This document shows, piece by piece, positions 16,336 through 25,922 of a stretch of 64,000 nucleotides of DNA. The stretch lies in NCBI GenBank assembly GCA_964514215.1, contig CAZEPW010000012.1, positions 6,203 through 70,202 on the forward strand, in the 5' to 3' direction. This stretch comes from CAYQUC01 sp964514215. Lineage in GTDB: Bacteria; Pseudomonadota; Gammaproteobacteria; UBA6429; Thiohalophilaceae. The notes below the pieces were generated by a model, which was not told where the DNA came from, did not search any database, and saw only the letters and a program-made list of their open reading frames with translations. Each line of letters opens with the position of its first letter. Position 1 is the stretch's first letter. Both the position numbers and the translations under genes were made by a program.

Positions 16336-17337
16336 TTAGTTACTGGTTGTTTGATTATTTTCGTTATCAAATAATGCATCAATAAAATCATTGGCATTAA
16401 ATTCTCGTAGATCTTCGGCTTTTTCACCAACACCAATAAACCGGATGGGCAGATTTAATTTGTGTGCAATAGCAAAAATAACACCGCCTTTAGCCGTGCC
16501 GTCTAACTTGGTTAAGGTGATACCCGTTAAACCTAAGGTCTTATCAAATTCAACTGCCTGATTTAAAGCATTTTGTCCAGTGCCGGCATCAACCACCAAC
16601 ATGACTTCTTGTGGTGCGTTGTTATCGAGTTTGGATAACACGCGTTTTATCTTTTTTAATTCTTCCATTAGGTTAGATTGAGTATGCAACCTACCAGCGG
16701 TGTCGGCAATTAATATATCAATATTTTTTGCTTTAGCCGATTCTAATGCGTCAAAAATAACCGAAGCACTATCGGCGCCATCGTGTTGTGCTATCACCGG
16801 AACATTGTGGCGCTCGCCCCAGGTTTTTAATTGCTGCACTGCGGCGGCACGAAAGGTGTCACCGGCAGCGAGCATCACTGATTTTCCCTGTAGTTGGAAA
16901 TAACGTGTAATTTTGCCAATGCTGGTGGTTTTGCCGGCGCCATTAATGCCCGCCATTAAAATAACATAGGGCGATTGCGCAGTATTAGTCACGACTTGGG
17001 CTAGTGGTTGCTCACACGGTAGTAATATATCGAGTAGTTGTTGTCGTAGTGCAACATATAAAGCTGAAGAATCGGCTAATTCTTTGCGTTTGGTTTTTTC
17101 GGTTAGTTCAGTGATTATTTTACTGGTCGCATCGATGCCCAAATCTGCAGTGATCAGCAGTGTTTCTATTTCTTCTAATAATTCATCGTCTATTTGTTTT
17201 TTGGCTAAAAATAAGCCCGATAAGCCCGAATTGATATTATTTCGAGTGTTACTTAAGCCCTCTTTTAGGCGCGAGAATAGTGACGCTTTAGTATTTTCCG
17301 GGATTTTAGTTTTTGAGGATTTTTTGAAACCAAACAT
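16336..17337 (-). CDS. ftsY: Signal recognition particle receptor FtsY
   Basis: A 333-residue SRP GTPase that docks ribosome-SRP complexes at the inner membrane. The NG domain is complete: GINGAGKTTSIGKI (G1), DTFRAAA (G2), DTAGRLHTQ (G3), TKLDGTAKGG (G4). The N-terminal acidic A domain, long in E. coli, is reduced here to a short Lys- and Ser-rich segment. It is the first gene of the ftsY-ftsE-ftsX operon. Confidence 0.96.
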   Translation of the reverse strand: MFGFKKSSKTKIPENTKASLFSRLKEGLSNTRNNINSGLSGLFLAKKQIDDELLEEIETLLITADLGIDATSKIITELTEKTKRKELADSSALYVALRQQLLDILLPCEQPLAQVVTNTAQSPYVILMAGINGAGKTTSIGKITRYFQLQGKSVMLAAGDTFRAAAVQQLKTWGERHNVPVIAQHDGADSASVIFDALESAKAKNIDILIADTAGRLHTQSNLMEELKKIKRVLSKLDNNAPQEVMLVVDAGTGQNALNQAVEFDKTLGLTGITLTKLDGTAKGGVIFAIAHKLNLPIRFIGVGEKAEDLREFNANDFIDALFDNENNQTTSN

Positions 17338-17615
17338 TATTTTGACTGTCGAACCTGATTACAATTTTATTAAAATAAATACAAGTGTTAGATTAATTAA
17401 AACAAGCCTTTAGCGTACACTGGAAACACAGTTAAATACGCTAAATTCGAAGGTAGACACTTGTACACTTTGGTTGCTTATCCTACCATTGCAGACGGTG
17501 AGTTAGTATGGTGAATATAATTAATTTGTAACTATTCTTTGCCTATTTGATGGTATTTTAGAATTAACACTATTAGTGGAATATGAATGGCTACAGCTAA
17601 ATCAGGAAAAAATGC

Positions 17616-18983
17616 ATGTTAAAACAATTTGGAATGGGGTTATCGCTATTTTGTGTTCTTGGCGTTGTCACCACCACAGCCGGGGCAACAGTATTTGAAC
17701 ATAATTTAAAAAATGGCATGAAAATACTGGTAAATGAAGATCATCGAGCCCCGGTGGTGGTCTCTCAGGTTTGGTATAAAGTGGGATCGAGTTACGAGGC
17801 TAATGGTCGAACCGGGTTATCACATGTGTTGGAACACATGATGTTTAAAGGCAGTAAAAAATACCAGCCGGGCGAGTTTTCTAAAATTATTGCGAAACAC
17901 GGTGGCCGCGAAAATGCCTTTACCGGCAAAGACTACACCGCCTATTTTCAACAGTTGGAAAAAAGTCGTCTAAAAGTCAGCATGGAAATGGAGGCCGATC
18001 GAATGGTCAACCTGACATTACCCAATGATGAGTTCACCAAAGAATTAGCCGTGGTTATCGAAGAGCGGCACATGCGCACCGATGATAAACCGCGCTCTAA
18101 AACCTACGAACAATTTAATGCCATGGCATTTATGAGCAGCCCGTATAGCCAGCCAATAATAGGTTGGCAAAATGATCTCGATAATATGGAAATTGCCGAT
18201 TTACAAAAATGGTATCAGCAATGGTATAGCCCCAGCAATGCAACCTTGGTGGTGGTCGGTGATGTTAATCACAAAGAAGTTTTTGCGATGGCTGAAAAAC
18301 ATTATGGCGTTATTCCTGCACGAGCAGTTGAAAAATTAAAACCGCGTAAAGAAGTAGAGCAAGTTGGTGAACGTCGTTTAGTGGTTAAAGCACCGGCCAA
18401 ACTGCCGTATTTGCTGATGGGTTATAAAGTACCTTCGCTCAAAACCGCCGAACAAGAATGGGAAGCTTATGCCTTAGAAGTTTTAGCGGGCATTTTAAGC
18501 TCGGGTTCAAGTTCACGTTTTCCAAAACGATTGGTACGCGATCAACAAATTGCAGCCAGTGCTGATACGGGATTTAACTTGTATGCGCGACAAAGCGAAA
18601 TATTTTTAATCGATGCCACACCATCTGCCGGTAAAGAATTAACGGTGCTTGAAGATGCTATTTTGCAGCAAATCAATGATGTGAAGACTAGTTTAGTAAG
18701 TGCCAAAGAGTTAGATAGCATCAAAGCACAAGTAGTCGCGTCTAATGTTTATGAACGTGATTCAATATTTTATCAGGCCATGCAGTTAGGGACTTTAGAA
18801 ACAGTTGGCCTAGGTTGGCAACGTCTTGATGAATATGTTACGAAAGTTCGAGAAGTCACCGCCGAGCAAATTCAAAAAGTTGCTAAAAAATACCTCATTG
18901 AAGATCGTTTGACTGTTGCATTTTTAATTCCGCAAGATTTAAAAGGTGCATTAAATAAAAAAACAAAATCAATTCATCAATAA
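17616..18983 (+). CDS. Secreted M16 family zinc peptidase, catalytic member
   Basis: A 455-residue pitrilysin/insulinase-type peptidase with a signal peptide (about residues 1-24). The zinc motif HxxEH is at residues 70-74 (HVLEH), with the third ligand Glu in AVVIEERHM near residue 150, so this member should be active. The M16_C domain follows from about residue 185. It is paired with the inactive-type M16 protein encoded next, 25 bp downstream; such pairs form heterodimers. The position before rsmD and coaD is conserved in Pseudomonas-like genomes. Confidence 0.92.
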   Translation: MLKQFGMGLSLFCVLGVVTTTAGATVFEHNLKNGMKILVNEDHRAPVVVSQVWYKVGSSYEANGRTGLSHVLEHMMFKGSKKYQPGEFSKIIAKHGGRENAFTGKDYTAYFQQLEKSRLKVSMEMEADRMVNLTLPNDEFTKELAVVIEERHMRTDDKPRSKTYEQFNAMAFMSSPYSQPIIGWQNDLDNMEIADLQKWYQQWYSPSNATLVVVGDVNHKEVFAMAEKHYGVIPARAVEKLKPRKEVEQVGERRLVVKAPAKLPYLLMGYKVPSLKTAEQEWEAYALEVLAGILSSGSSSRFPKRLVRDQQIAASADTGFNLYARQSEIFLIDATPSAGKELTVLEDAILQQINDVKTSLVSAKELDSIKAQVVASNVYERDSIFYQAMQLGTLETVGLGWQRLDEYVTKVREVTAEQIQKVAKKYLIEDRLTVAFLIPQDLKGALNKKTKSIHQ

Positions 18984-19008
18984 ATAAATATTTAAAACAA
19001 GGATTATT

Positions 19009-20442
19009 ATGTCTGCCACACAGAAAAAGCTAATATTTAGTATTACTACAGCAGTAGTTGCAGTTATCTTTATTGTCGTTATTTTCAATAACTTAAACTC
19101 ACTAACTAGCTCCGAACCCGAGATTACCAGCGTTGAAGGTAGTGGTCCAAAAATTCAAACGTGGAAAACCGACAATGGCGCAAAAGTATTATTTGTGCCA
19201 ACGATGCAATTACCCATGCTTGATTTACGCGTTACCTTTGATGCCGGCGCTGCACGTGATGCAGATAAACCGGGTTTAGCATTGTTAACGAATGCCATGT
19301 TAGATCAAGGCGCAAAACTTGGAGACGTTACGATAACGAGTGATGATATAGCGGAACGGTTTGATAGCATCGGCGCACGGTTTTCGAATTCTTCGTTAAA
19401 AGATATGGCGCTATTGAGTTTGAGGAGTTTAACCGATAGTAAAATATTAGATCAGTCATTAGAAACGTATATGGCCGTTTTACAAGCACCAACATTTCCT
19501 CAACGTGATTTTGACCGAATTAAAAAACAAATGCTAATTTCACTCAAAGCAGAATCACAATCACCAGGAACCATTGCCAATAAACTTTTTTATACAAATT
19601 TATTTTCAAATCATGCTTATGGCTCATCGAGTTCAGGCACCAAAAAAAGTATTAAAGCATTAAGCATTCAAGATTTAAAAAACTTTTACGCAAAATATTA
19701 CGTGGCAAAAAATGCCGTCATTGTGATGGTTGGTAATTTACAATTAACACAGGCAACAAAAATTGCAGAAAATATTAGCCGTGGTTTAGCCGTTGGTGAA
19801 AAAGCGACGCTATTAACCGATGCTAAGTCATACCCAACTGCTAAAACAATTTCAGAGCAATTTCCTTCGTCTCAAACGCACATAGTGATGGGCAATATTG
19901 GCCTTAAACGCGGAGACAAAGATTATTATGCCTTGTATGTTGGTAACCATATTTTAGGTGGCAGTGGCTTTAGTTCTCGAATCGTTAATGAAATTCGTGA
20001 AAAACGTGGCTTAGCTTATAGTTCATACAGTTATTTTGTACCTATGCGTGTCAATGGCCCGTTCATCATTGGTATGCAGACTAAGAATGAACAAACCCAA
20101 GAAGCATTACAAATATTAAATGAAGTATTGGTTAAATTTATTACAGAGGGACCAACGGCTGCTGAACTGGAACACAGCAAATTAAATATAGCCGGCGGTT
20201 TTCCGCTTCGAATTGACAGCAATAAAGAAATTGTAGAATACCTCGCAATGATTGGTTTTTATGGTTTACCTCTAGATTATCTGGGAACCTTTGTTGACAA
20301 CATTAAAGTGTTAACCTTGGAACAAATTAAAGATGCATTTCAACGTCGGGTTGATCCTGAAAAATTACTCACCATTATTGTGGGCGATTTAAAACTCAGT
20401 CAAAAACAATTAGATGCAATTAAAAAAGGTGTTAATAAATAA
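19009..20442 (+). CDS. M16 family peptidase-like protein, non-catalytic partner
   Basis: A 477-residue M16-fold protein with an N-terminal membrane anchor or uncleaved signal (about residues 10-27). The segment that should carry HxxEH reads ALLTNAMLDQGAK and lacks the zinc ligands, so it is not expected to cleave peptides alone. The C-terminal half keeps the M16_C signature REKRGLAYSSYSY near residue 335, typical of the substrate-binding partner. An AGGA ribosome-binding site precedes the ATG. Probably an obligate partner of the upstream peptidase. Confidence 0.9.
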   Translation: MSATQKKLIFSITTAVVAVIFIVVIFNNLNSLTSSEPEITSVEGSGPKIQTWKTDNGAKVLFVPTMQLPMLDLRVTFDAGAARDADKPGLALLTNAMLDQGAKLGDVTITSDDIAERFDSIGARFSNSSLKDMALLSLRSLTDSKILDQSLETYMAVLQAPTFPQRDFDRIKKQMLISLKAESQSPGTIANKLFYTNLFSNHAYGSSSSGTKKSIKALSIQDLKNFYAKYYVAKNAVIVMVGNLQLTQATKIAENISRGLAVGEKATLLTDAKSYPTAKTISEQFPSSQTHIVMGNIGLKRGDKDYYALYVGNHILGGSGFSSRIVNEIREKRGLAYSSYSYFVPMRVNGPFIIGMQTKNEQTQEALQILNEVLVKFITEGPTAAELEHSKLNIAGGFPLRIDSNKEIVEYLAMIGFYGLPLDYLGTFVDNIKVLTLEQIKDAFQRRVDPEKLLTIIVGDLKLSQKQLDAIKKGVNK

Positions 20443-20470
20443 TAATTAAGTCATTTAATGCTTAATTTAT

Positions 20471-21058
20471 ATGATGAACAACACTGCGGCTAAAGACTCA
20501 CAAGTCCGAATTATTGCCGGACGTTGGCGTGCAAGGAAAATAAGTTTTAGCACTAACTTATCAATTCGGCCAACACCCGATAGAGTGCGTGAAACTGTTT
20601 TTAATTGGTTAGCTCCCTATCTTATTAATAGCCGCTGCTTGGATCTTTATGCCGGTAGCGGTGTTTTGGGTTTTGAAGCATTATCGCGAGGGGCAAGCGA
20701 GATGGTTTTTGTTGATACTGAAAAATCCATCATCAAACAATTGCAACAACAGCATCAGATTTTAAAAATAGATTCTGAATCTGCGATTTCGAATGTTGAG
20801 TATTTACATGCTGATGCAAATAAGTATTTAACGATTAAACAAAAGCCTTATGATTTGGTATTTTTAGATCCACCTTATTTACAAAATAGAATTCCAGCTA
20901 TTATTGAGTTATTGTTGAATAACTCACTATTAAATGTCGATGGAATTATTTATATCGAAATGGCAAAAACTGAAAGTTTTCCACAATTACCCGATGAGTG
21001 GAAACTTATCAAAAAGAAAATAATGAGCCAAGTTGCTTGTTATGTAATACAAGTTTAG
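20471..21058 (+). CDS. rsmD: 16S rRNA (guanine966-N2)-methyltransferase RsmD
   Basis: A 195-residue SAM-dependent methyltransferase. The N-terminal RIIAGRWRARKI and RPTPDRVRETVFNWL stretches are RsmD hallmarks, LDLYAGSGVLGFEALSRGA is the SAM-binding motif I, and the DPPY catalytic motif for N2-guanine methylation is near residue 138. It modifies G966 of 16S rRNA. Starts at 20471 and 20474 are equivalent ATGs. Confidence 0.95.
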   Translation: MMNNTAAKDSQVRIIAGRWRARKISFSTNLSIRPTPDRVRETVFNWLAPYLINSRCLDLYAGSGVLGFEALSRGASEMVFVDTEKSIIKQLQQQHQILKIDSESAISNVEYLHADANKYLTIKQKPYDLVFLDPPYLQNRIPAIIELLLNNSLLNVDGIIYIEMAKTESFPQLPDEWKLIKKKIMSQVACYVIQV

Positions 21059-21090
21059 CGTTAAATTTTAATATTTTATATAGGCCTGCA

Positions 21091-21648
21091 ATGCAATTTT
21101 TTTATAATATTTTTCATGGTGTTTATCTGCGTTTATTATTAACCGGCCTAGTTTTTACTGTTAGTGCTTGTGCAATAACCGATGTGCAACAGCATCATAA
21201 CGATACTGAAATAACTAAGGTTTTACCGCCAAAAAAAATATCACAAAAAAATGATCATGCGCTGCATAATCTGCAACATCAAAGTCGTAAAAATATTTTG
21301 GTGACTAATTTAAATACCGATGATCACAATATTGGCAGCAATAAAATTTCAAAAATTGAGTTTATATGCTCGGCTCAATTACAATGCGTTAAACTTATTC
21401 AAAATAAAATAATGAGTTTTTGGGATTATCCAAAAAGTTACCCTAAATTTAAAACAATTTTAGTTCTAGAATTGAATCGTGACGGTTATATAACTATTAT
21501 AAGGTTAAAGCGTAGCAGTGGCCGACGTGATTTTGATGATTCGGTTATTAAAGCCGTTCGACAGGCCGCACCGTTCACTGAAATAACCCATTTACCCGAG
21601 TTAACGCTTTCTGAGTTTTCATCAATTGAAATGGTTTTTAAACGTTAA
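21091..21648 (+). CDS. Lipoprotein with TonB/TolA-type C-terminal domain
   Basis: A 185-residue protein. The ATG at 21091, 32 bp after rsmD, is chosen because it starts a lipoprotein signal: basic residue, hydrophobic core, then lipobox VSAC with Cys27. A polar linker follows (about 28-105), then a TonB-C-like domain (about 110-185) with the repeated-strand pattern FKTILVLELNRDGYITIIRL, RSSGRRDFDDSVIKAVRQAAPF and a final strand. TonB-C domains contact outer-membrane proteins. It lacks the usual N-terminal TM anchor and Pro-rich spacer of TonB, so it is more like the small TonB/TolA-like lipoproteins. It sits between rsmD and coaD, genes often adjacent elsewhere. Confidence 0.75.
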   Translation: MQFFYNIFHGVYLRLLLTGLVFTVSACAITDVQQHHNDTEITKVLPPKKISQKNDHALHNLQHQSRKNILVTNLNTDDHNIGSNKISKIEFICSAQLQCVKLIQNKIMSFWDYPKSYPKFKTILVLELNRDGYITIIRLKRSSGRRDFDDSVIKAVRQAAPFTEITHLPELTLSEFSSIEMVFKR

Positions 21649-21713
21649 TGAATTCTATATTAACTATTCAGTCAATACTGCATCAGTGCTGTTCACTATA
21701 AGAGTTTACATTT

Positions 21714-22193
21714 ATGGATAATATTGCAATTTACCCTGGAACATTTGACCCAATAACAAATGGTCATTACGATTTAGTGCGCCGTGCTGCAAAATTGTTT
21801 GATAAAGTTATTGTGGCTATCGCAAATAGCAGTAGTAAAAAACCTATTTTTGGTATTGATGAGCGCGTTTCATTGACCACCAGTGTGTTGCAAGATATTA
21901 ACAATGTTGAGGTCTGTGGTTTTGACAGCTTGTTAATCGATTTTGCCAAACAAAAAAATGCCAATATTATTTTAAGGGGATTACGCGCGGTTTCCGATTT
22001 TGAGTACGAATTTCAACTTGCCAGCATGAATCGGCATTTATCGGCAGAGATTGAAACCCTGTTTTTGACACCGGCGGAAGAATATTCTTATATTTCATCA
22101 AGTTTGGTGCGTGAAGTGGCCAGTTTAGGGGGGGATGTGTCCCCATTTGTGCATCAAAAAGTTGTAGCTGCAATTAATAACAGAATCGGCTAA
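21714..22193 (+). CDS. coaD: Phosphopantetheine adenylyltransferase CoaD
   Basis: A 159-residue nucleotidyltransferase catalysing the penultimate step of coenzyme A synthesis (4'-phosphopantetheine plus ATP to dephospho-CoA). The N-terminal YPGTFDPITNGH carries the T/HxGH motif, ILRGLRAVSDFEYEFQ is the substrate region, and YSYISSSLVREVASLGGD is the C-terminal signature. Length is normal. Confidence 0.97.
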   Translation: MDNIAIYPGTFDPITNGHYDLVRRAAKLFDKVIVAIANSSSKKPIFGIDERVSLTTSVLQDINNVEVCGFDSLLIDFAKQKNANIILRGLRAVSDFEYEFQLASMNRHLSAEIETLFLTPAEEYSYISSSLVREVASLGGDVSPFVHQKVVAAINNRIG

Positions 22194-22205
22194 TATACTC
22201 ATATT

Positions 22206-22454
22206 ATGTCAATGTTTATAACCGATGAATGTATTAATTGTGATGTCTGCGAGCCGGAATGCCCGAATGACGCTATTTCCCAAGGCGAAGAAATCTATGA
22301 GATAGATTTTAACCTGTGTACCGAATGTGTCGGCCATTTTGATGAACCCCAATGCGTTGAAGTGTGCCCGGTTGACTGTATCCCACAAGATCCTAATCAT
22401 GTCGAAAGCCAAGAGCAACTTCAGGAAAAATACCAGTTACTGGTTGTTAGCTAG
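22206..22454 (+). CDS. YfhL-family 2[4Fe-4S] ferredoxin
   Basis: An 82-residue ferredoxin with two cluster motifs, CINCDVCEPECP near residue 10 and CTECVGHFDEPQCVEVCP near 37. The 8-residue insertion between cysteines of the second cluster is typical of the YfhL/Allochromatium-type ferredoxins. It starts 12 bp after coaD, an arrangement common in gammaproteobacteria. It should be a low-potential cytoplasmic electron carrier. Confidence 0.93.
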   Translation: MSMFITDECINCDVCEPECPNDAISQGEEIYEIDFNLCTECVGHFDEPQCVEVCPVDCIPQDPNHVESQEQLQEKYQLLVVS

Positions 22455-22455
22455 T

Positions 22456-22567
22456 CTTGATGTTTTAACGCGAGATTCCGGCTCCAAAAAATGACTGGAA
22501 TGAGAGTTATTTTTAAGTTTGAGCTTTAAAAAAATAACCCCCATTCGGAAACAAACCTCAGCTTAAC
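22456..22567 (+). repeat. 110-bp dispersed intergenic repeat, copy B
   Basis: This starts 1 bp after the ferredoxin stop. It matches the reverse complement of 49084-49193 along its length (CTTGA-GTTTTAAC, AGATTCCGGCTC, GGAATGA, GTTATTTT-AAGTTT, AAAAAATAACC, CCTCAGCTTA) and more loosely copy A. It contains two inverted repeats, ATTCC/GGAAT and GTTATTTT/AAAATAAC-like, so as RNA it would form two hairpins. Confidence 0.75.
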
Positions 22568-22650
22568 TCGCTATTTCTATTGCTAAAAATTTTAAAGTAA
22601 TCAATAATTTAAATATTATTTAAGATTGTTTATTTTAGTTGCGATAAGGA

Positions 22651-24330
22651 ATGATGATGCGCTTAGTTCAACACCTATTTATTTTTTTATTTATAACTCT
22701 GCAAGCCAGTTTTGTTAATAGTGCGGAACCTACCGCTAACGCTGGTATTGCGACTGCCCACCCTTTGGCGACTCAAGCTGGTTTTGAAATATTAGCGCAA
22801 GGCGGAAATGCCTTTGATGCGGCGGTTGCGGTTAGTGCCACGTTAGCGGTGGTTGAGCCTTATAGCTCCGGTCTTGGTGGTGGTGGTTTCTGGTTATTAC
22901 ACGATGCTAAAAGTAAACGGGATGTTGTCATTGATGGTCGGGAACGGGCTCCGTATGCGGCTAATGAAACCCTATATCAAGATTCGAAAGGTAACGTTAT
23001 TGCTAAGTTATCAGTTGATGGTGCATTGGCAGCTGGTATTCCGGGAGAACCTGCTGCATTGGTACACATAGCCAAAAAATACGGCAAGCTTGCTTTATCG
23101 AAAAGTTTGGCTCCGGCCATTCGTGCAGCTAAAACCGGCTTTGTTGTAACTGAACAATATCAGCGTATGGCAGGTTTTCGGTTAAGCGCATTACAACAAT
23201 CACCGGCTGCGGCTAAGATATTTTTGTTGCATAATAAAGTGCCGCCACTGGGGCATAAAATTATTCAAACTGATTTAGCGGTTACTTTGGAGCGTATCAG
23301 CCAATTTGGTTTTAATGGTTTTTATCAGGGCGAGATTGCAAAAAAACTGGTTAAAGGAACACGTGCTGCAAACGGCATTTGGACATTAAAAGATTTATCG
23401 GAATATCAAATCGTTGAACGCGCACCATTAATTGGACAGTATCAAGGCTATAAAATCACGAGTGTGCCACCGCCATCATCCGGTGGTGTGGCACTATTGT
23501 CGATGTTTAATATGTTGTCAAATTATGATTTAAAAAAATTGTCTGCGCTAAAACAAAAACATTTAATAGTAGAAGTCATGCGCCGAGCCTATCGTGATCG
23601 GGCTGAGTTTTTAGGTGATAGTGATGTGGTTGATGTTCCTGTGTCAACGTTGATCAGTAAATCTCACGCTAAAAAATTAATAGCTAATATCAATTTAGCA
23701 AAAGCCAGCCCAAGTAATGCGTTAGCAAAAAATTTAAAATTGTCCGAAGGCCAAGATACCACGCATTTTTCAATAATTGATCAACAAGGAAATCGTGTCT
23801 CGGCAACACTCAGTGTAAACTATCCATTTGGTTCGTGTTTTGTGGCACCCGGAACCGGCATCTTACTCAATGATGAAATGGATGACTTTTCTGCTAAGCC
23901 GGGTATTCCCAATGTTTATGGTTTGGTTGGCGCTAAGGCCAATGCGATTGCACCGGGTAAACGCATGTTATCAAGCATGAGTCCGAGTTTTATTGAAAAT
24001 GATGAACAGCTTGCGATTATCGGTACTCCAGGTGGTAGTCGAATTATCACGATGGTATTTCATGGCATGATGGCCTTTATTAATGGCGCATCAGCACAAG
24101 AAATTGTTGATTTACCGCGTTACCACCATCAATACTTACCGGATGTTATTCAAGCTGAAGCGAAGGCTATATCAAAACCAGAATTTACTGCATTACATAA
24201 GCTTGGGCATACCATTAAAAAATTAGATTCAAACTATGGCAATATGCAATTGGTGATTCAAAACAAAAAAACTAAAAAAGTTTCTGTCGCGAGTGATTTC
24301 CGTGGCGAAGGTTTAGCTAAAGCAAAGTAA
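22651..24330 (+). CDS. ggt: Gamma-glutamyltransferase
   Basis: A 559-residue periplasmic enzyme, made as a proenzyme, that splits gamma-glutamyl amides such as glutathione. A signal peptide covers about residues 1-25. The autocleavage site is GQD/TTHFS with nucleophile Thr370. Other family motifs are the substrate-binding Arg in DGRERAP (about 98), PPPSSGG (about 273-279) and GTPGGSR near the C-terminus. All catalytic elements are present. Three consecutive ATGs start at 22651; an AAGGA close upstream favours the second or third. Confidence 0.94.
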   Translation: MMMRLVQHLFIFLFITLQASFVNSAEPTANAGIATAHPLATQAGFEILAQGGNAFDAAVAVSATLAVVEPYSSGLGGGGFWLLHDAKSKRDVVIDGRERAPYAANETLYQDSKGNVIAKLSVDGALAAGIPGEPAALVHIAKKYGKLALSKSLAPAIRAAKTGFVVTEQYQRMAGFRLSALQQSPAAAKIFLLHNKVPPLGHKIIQTDLAVTLERISQFGFNGFYQGEIAKKLVKGTRAANGIWTLKDLSEYQIVERAPLIGQYQGYKITSVPPPSSGGVALLSMFNMLSNYDLKKLSALKQKHLIVEVMRRAYRDRAEFLGDSDVVDVPVSTLISKSHAKKLIANINLAKASPSNALAKNLKLSEGQDTTHFSIIDQQGNRVSATLSVNYPFGSCFVAPGTGILLNDEMDDFSAKPGIPNVYGLVGAKANAIAPGKRMLSSMSPSFIENDEQLAIIGTPGGSRIITMVFHGMMAFINGASAQEIVDLPRYHHQYLPDVIQAEAKAISKPEFTALHKLGHTIKKLDSNYGNMQLVIQNKKTKKVSVASDFRGEGLAKAK

Positions 24331-24359
24331 CTTGGTTTGAGTTTGTATCTGGATAACCG

Positions 24360-24734
24360 CTATTTAATTAGTCTTAAATTAATAGGGTAACGATAATACT
24401 CACCATTATTGGCTTTTATCGCAGCAATAATGGTGATGACAAAAACGAAAATGGCTAATATAAAAAATAAAAAAATTCCTATCACGATAAAGCTAAGTAA
24501 GAAACAAACAAAACCGGCGATAGTCATGGTGATTTGAAAATTTAACGCTTCTTTGCCTTGATCCGCCACAAACGGCATTTCATCTTTTTTCATCAACCAC
24601 ACAATCAGCGGGCCAAGTATATTGGCGAAAGGAATCATTAGATACATCGCAAAGCTGCTCAGGTGGCATGCCATCCCCCAATTTCGGTGTTCGCTGTTTG
24701 TTTCTGTTATTTTATTGTCTAGATCCGAGCTCAT
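24360..24734 (-). CDS. DUF4870 family membrane protein
   Basis: A 124-residue protein with three hydrophobic segments (about residues 25-47, 68-90, 90-108). The motifs WLMKKDEMPFVADQGKEALNFQ and a C-terminal RYPINLRLIK are characteristic of DUF4870. Function is unknown. It is convergent with ggt and separated from it by 29 bp. Confidence 0.88.
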   Translation of the reverse strand: MSSDLDNKITETNSEHRNWGMACHLSSFAMYLMIPFANILGPLIVWLMKKDEMPFVADQGKEALNFQITMTIAGFVCFLLSFIVIGIFLFFILAIFVFVITIIAAIKANNGEYYRYPINLRLIK

Positions 24735-24807
24735 TAACGACCTGATTTTTAATTTATATAAAAGTAATGGAATAAAACACTTGTTATCAGAAGCTTAGCG
24801 AGTTCTG

Positions 24808-25686
24808 TTAGATAACGCAACTCGTTTGATGTTTAACGATGCGTTCAATTTGCCTAAGCTCACGCCCCGAATAATTCATGGCGTTATCGACCCAGCTATG
24901 ACAACTTTCGAGCAATTTGATATAAGGTGTTTGGTTAATCCGATTGGCAATTTGTTTTAAACTATTATTTGAATCACTATTTTTTTGATGCTGATTGATA
25001 TAACGAATAACAGCGTCAGTGCTACCGCCAGTATCAACGACCACATCAACAACACCTAATTGCGCCAATTCATCAGCGCTATAGCGTTTTGAACTTGAAA
25101 TAATGTTTTGTGCCGTTTTTGAGCCTACTTTTCGAGTTAGGTAATATGATAGACCTAAACATGGAAATAATTTTATATCAAAATCTGAAAAACCAAATGT
25201 TGCCTGTCGTTCAGCTATAATCACGTCACTTGCTAGCGCTGCTTCAAAGCCACCATCTAATGCGGTGCCCGTTACCTGTGCAATACGCAGCTGTTGAAAG
25301 TGTGATGCGAAATTAAAAATCACATCAAGATTAAGTTTGATATAATTAAAAAGTGTTTCTCGATCGTATTTAATTATTAAGCTGCGAATATAATCTAAGT
25401 CGCCACCGTAGCTAAATATTTTAGGGTTAGCAGAGGCTAAAACAATGGCTTTAATGCTGGTGTGTTTTTGTTGATTGAGATGTAAACTGAAACTTAGATC
25501 ATGCAACAAGCTTGTGGTAAAGCAAGCTCGTACTTGTGAAGACATGGTTAACCATAAACAGTTGGTTGTTTGGGAATAGCTTGAGCTGACTTGGGCTCCA
25601 TCTGATTGTTCGTTGCTTGATATCAAATCGGATGAAAAGTCGAAGGCCTGAGTTTTGTTTAAGTTTGATTTACTCGCTAAATCCAT
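24808..25686 (-). CDS. RpfF-like crotonase (DSF synthase-type enoyl-CoA hydratase/isomerase)
   Basis: A 292-residue crotonase-fold protein that resembles RpfF, the synthase of diffusible signal factor (DSF) fatty acids. It shows the RpfF pattern across its length: a FSYGGDLDYIRSLI oxyanion region, a long helix, ALDGGFEAALASDVIIAE, then LFPCLGLSYYL and a final helix IERIVKHQ. The first catalytic Glu (E141 in Xanthomonas RpfF, from memory) is E148. The second (E161) is replaced by Asp168, with the same 20-residue spacing. No rpfC/rpfG pair is nearby. It may be a DSF-like synthase with changed specificity or another crotonase. Confidence 0.75.
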   Translation of the reverse strand: MDLASKSNLNKTQAFDFSSDLISSNEQSDGAQVSSSYSQTTNCLWLTMSSQVRACFTTSLLHDLSFSLHLNQQKHTSIKAIVLASANPKIFSYGGDLDYIRSLIIKYDRETLFNYIKLNLDVIFNFASHFQQLRIAQVTGTALDGGFEAALASDVIIAERQATFGFSDFDIKLFPCLGLSYYLTRKVGSKTAQNIISSSKRYSADELAQLGVVDVVVDTGGSTDAVIRYINQHQKNSDSNNSLKQIANRINQTPYIKLLESCHSWVDNAMNYSGRELRQIERIVKHQTSCVI

Positions 25687-25922
25687 ATTTTAATCGCTCA
25701 ATGTTTATCCACTTTTATATTTATCACAGTGTATAGTAAGCACTACTTGACGTACATAAATAACAGTGTATCAATTTAGTATTTGTTAATGCCATTATTA
25801 TAACAATTGTTTTATAACAGCTTAATGTTTATTTATTAATCAGAAACCAGTTAATTGATTGAATTTTGAACTGCTATTTTAAAACCATTATAAGTTGTTT
25901 AAATTTCATACGGATACTTAGG

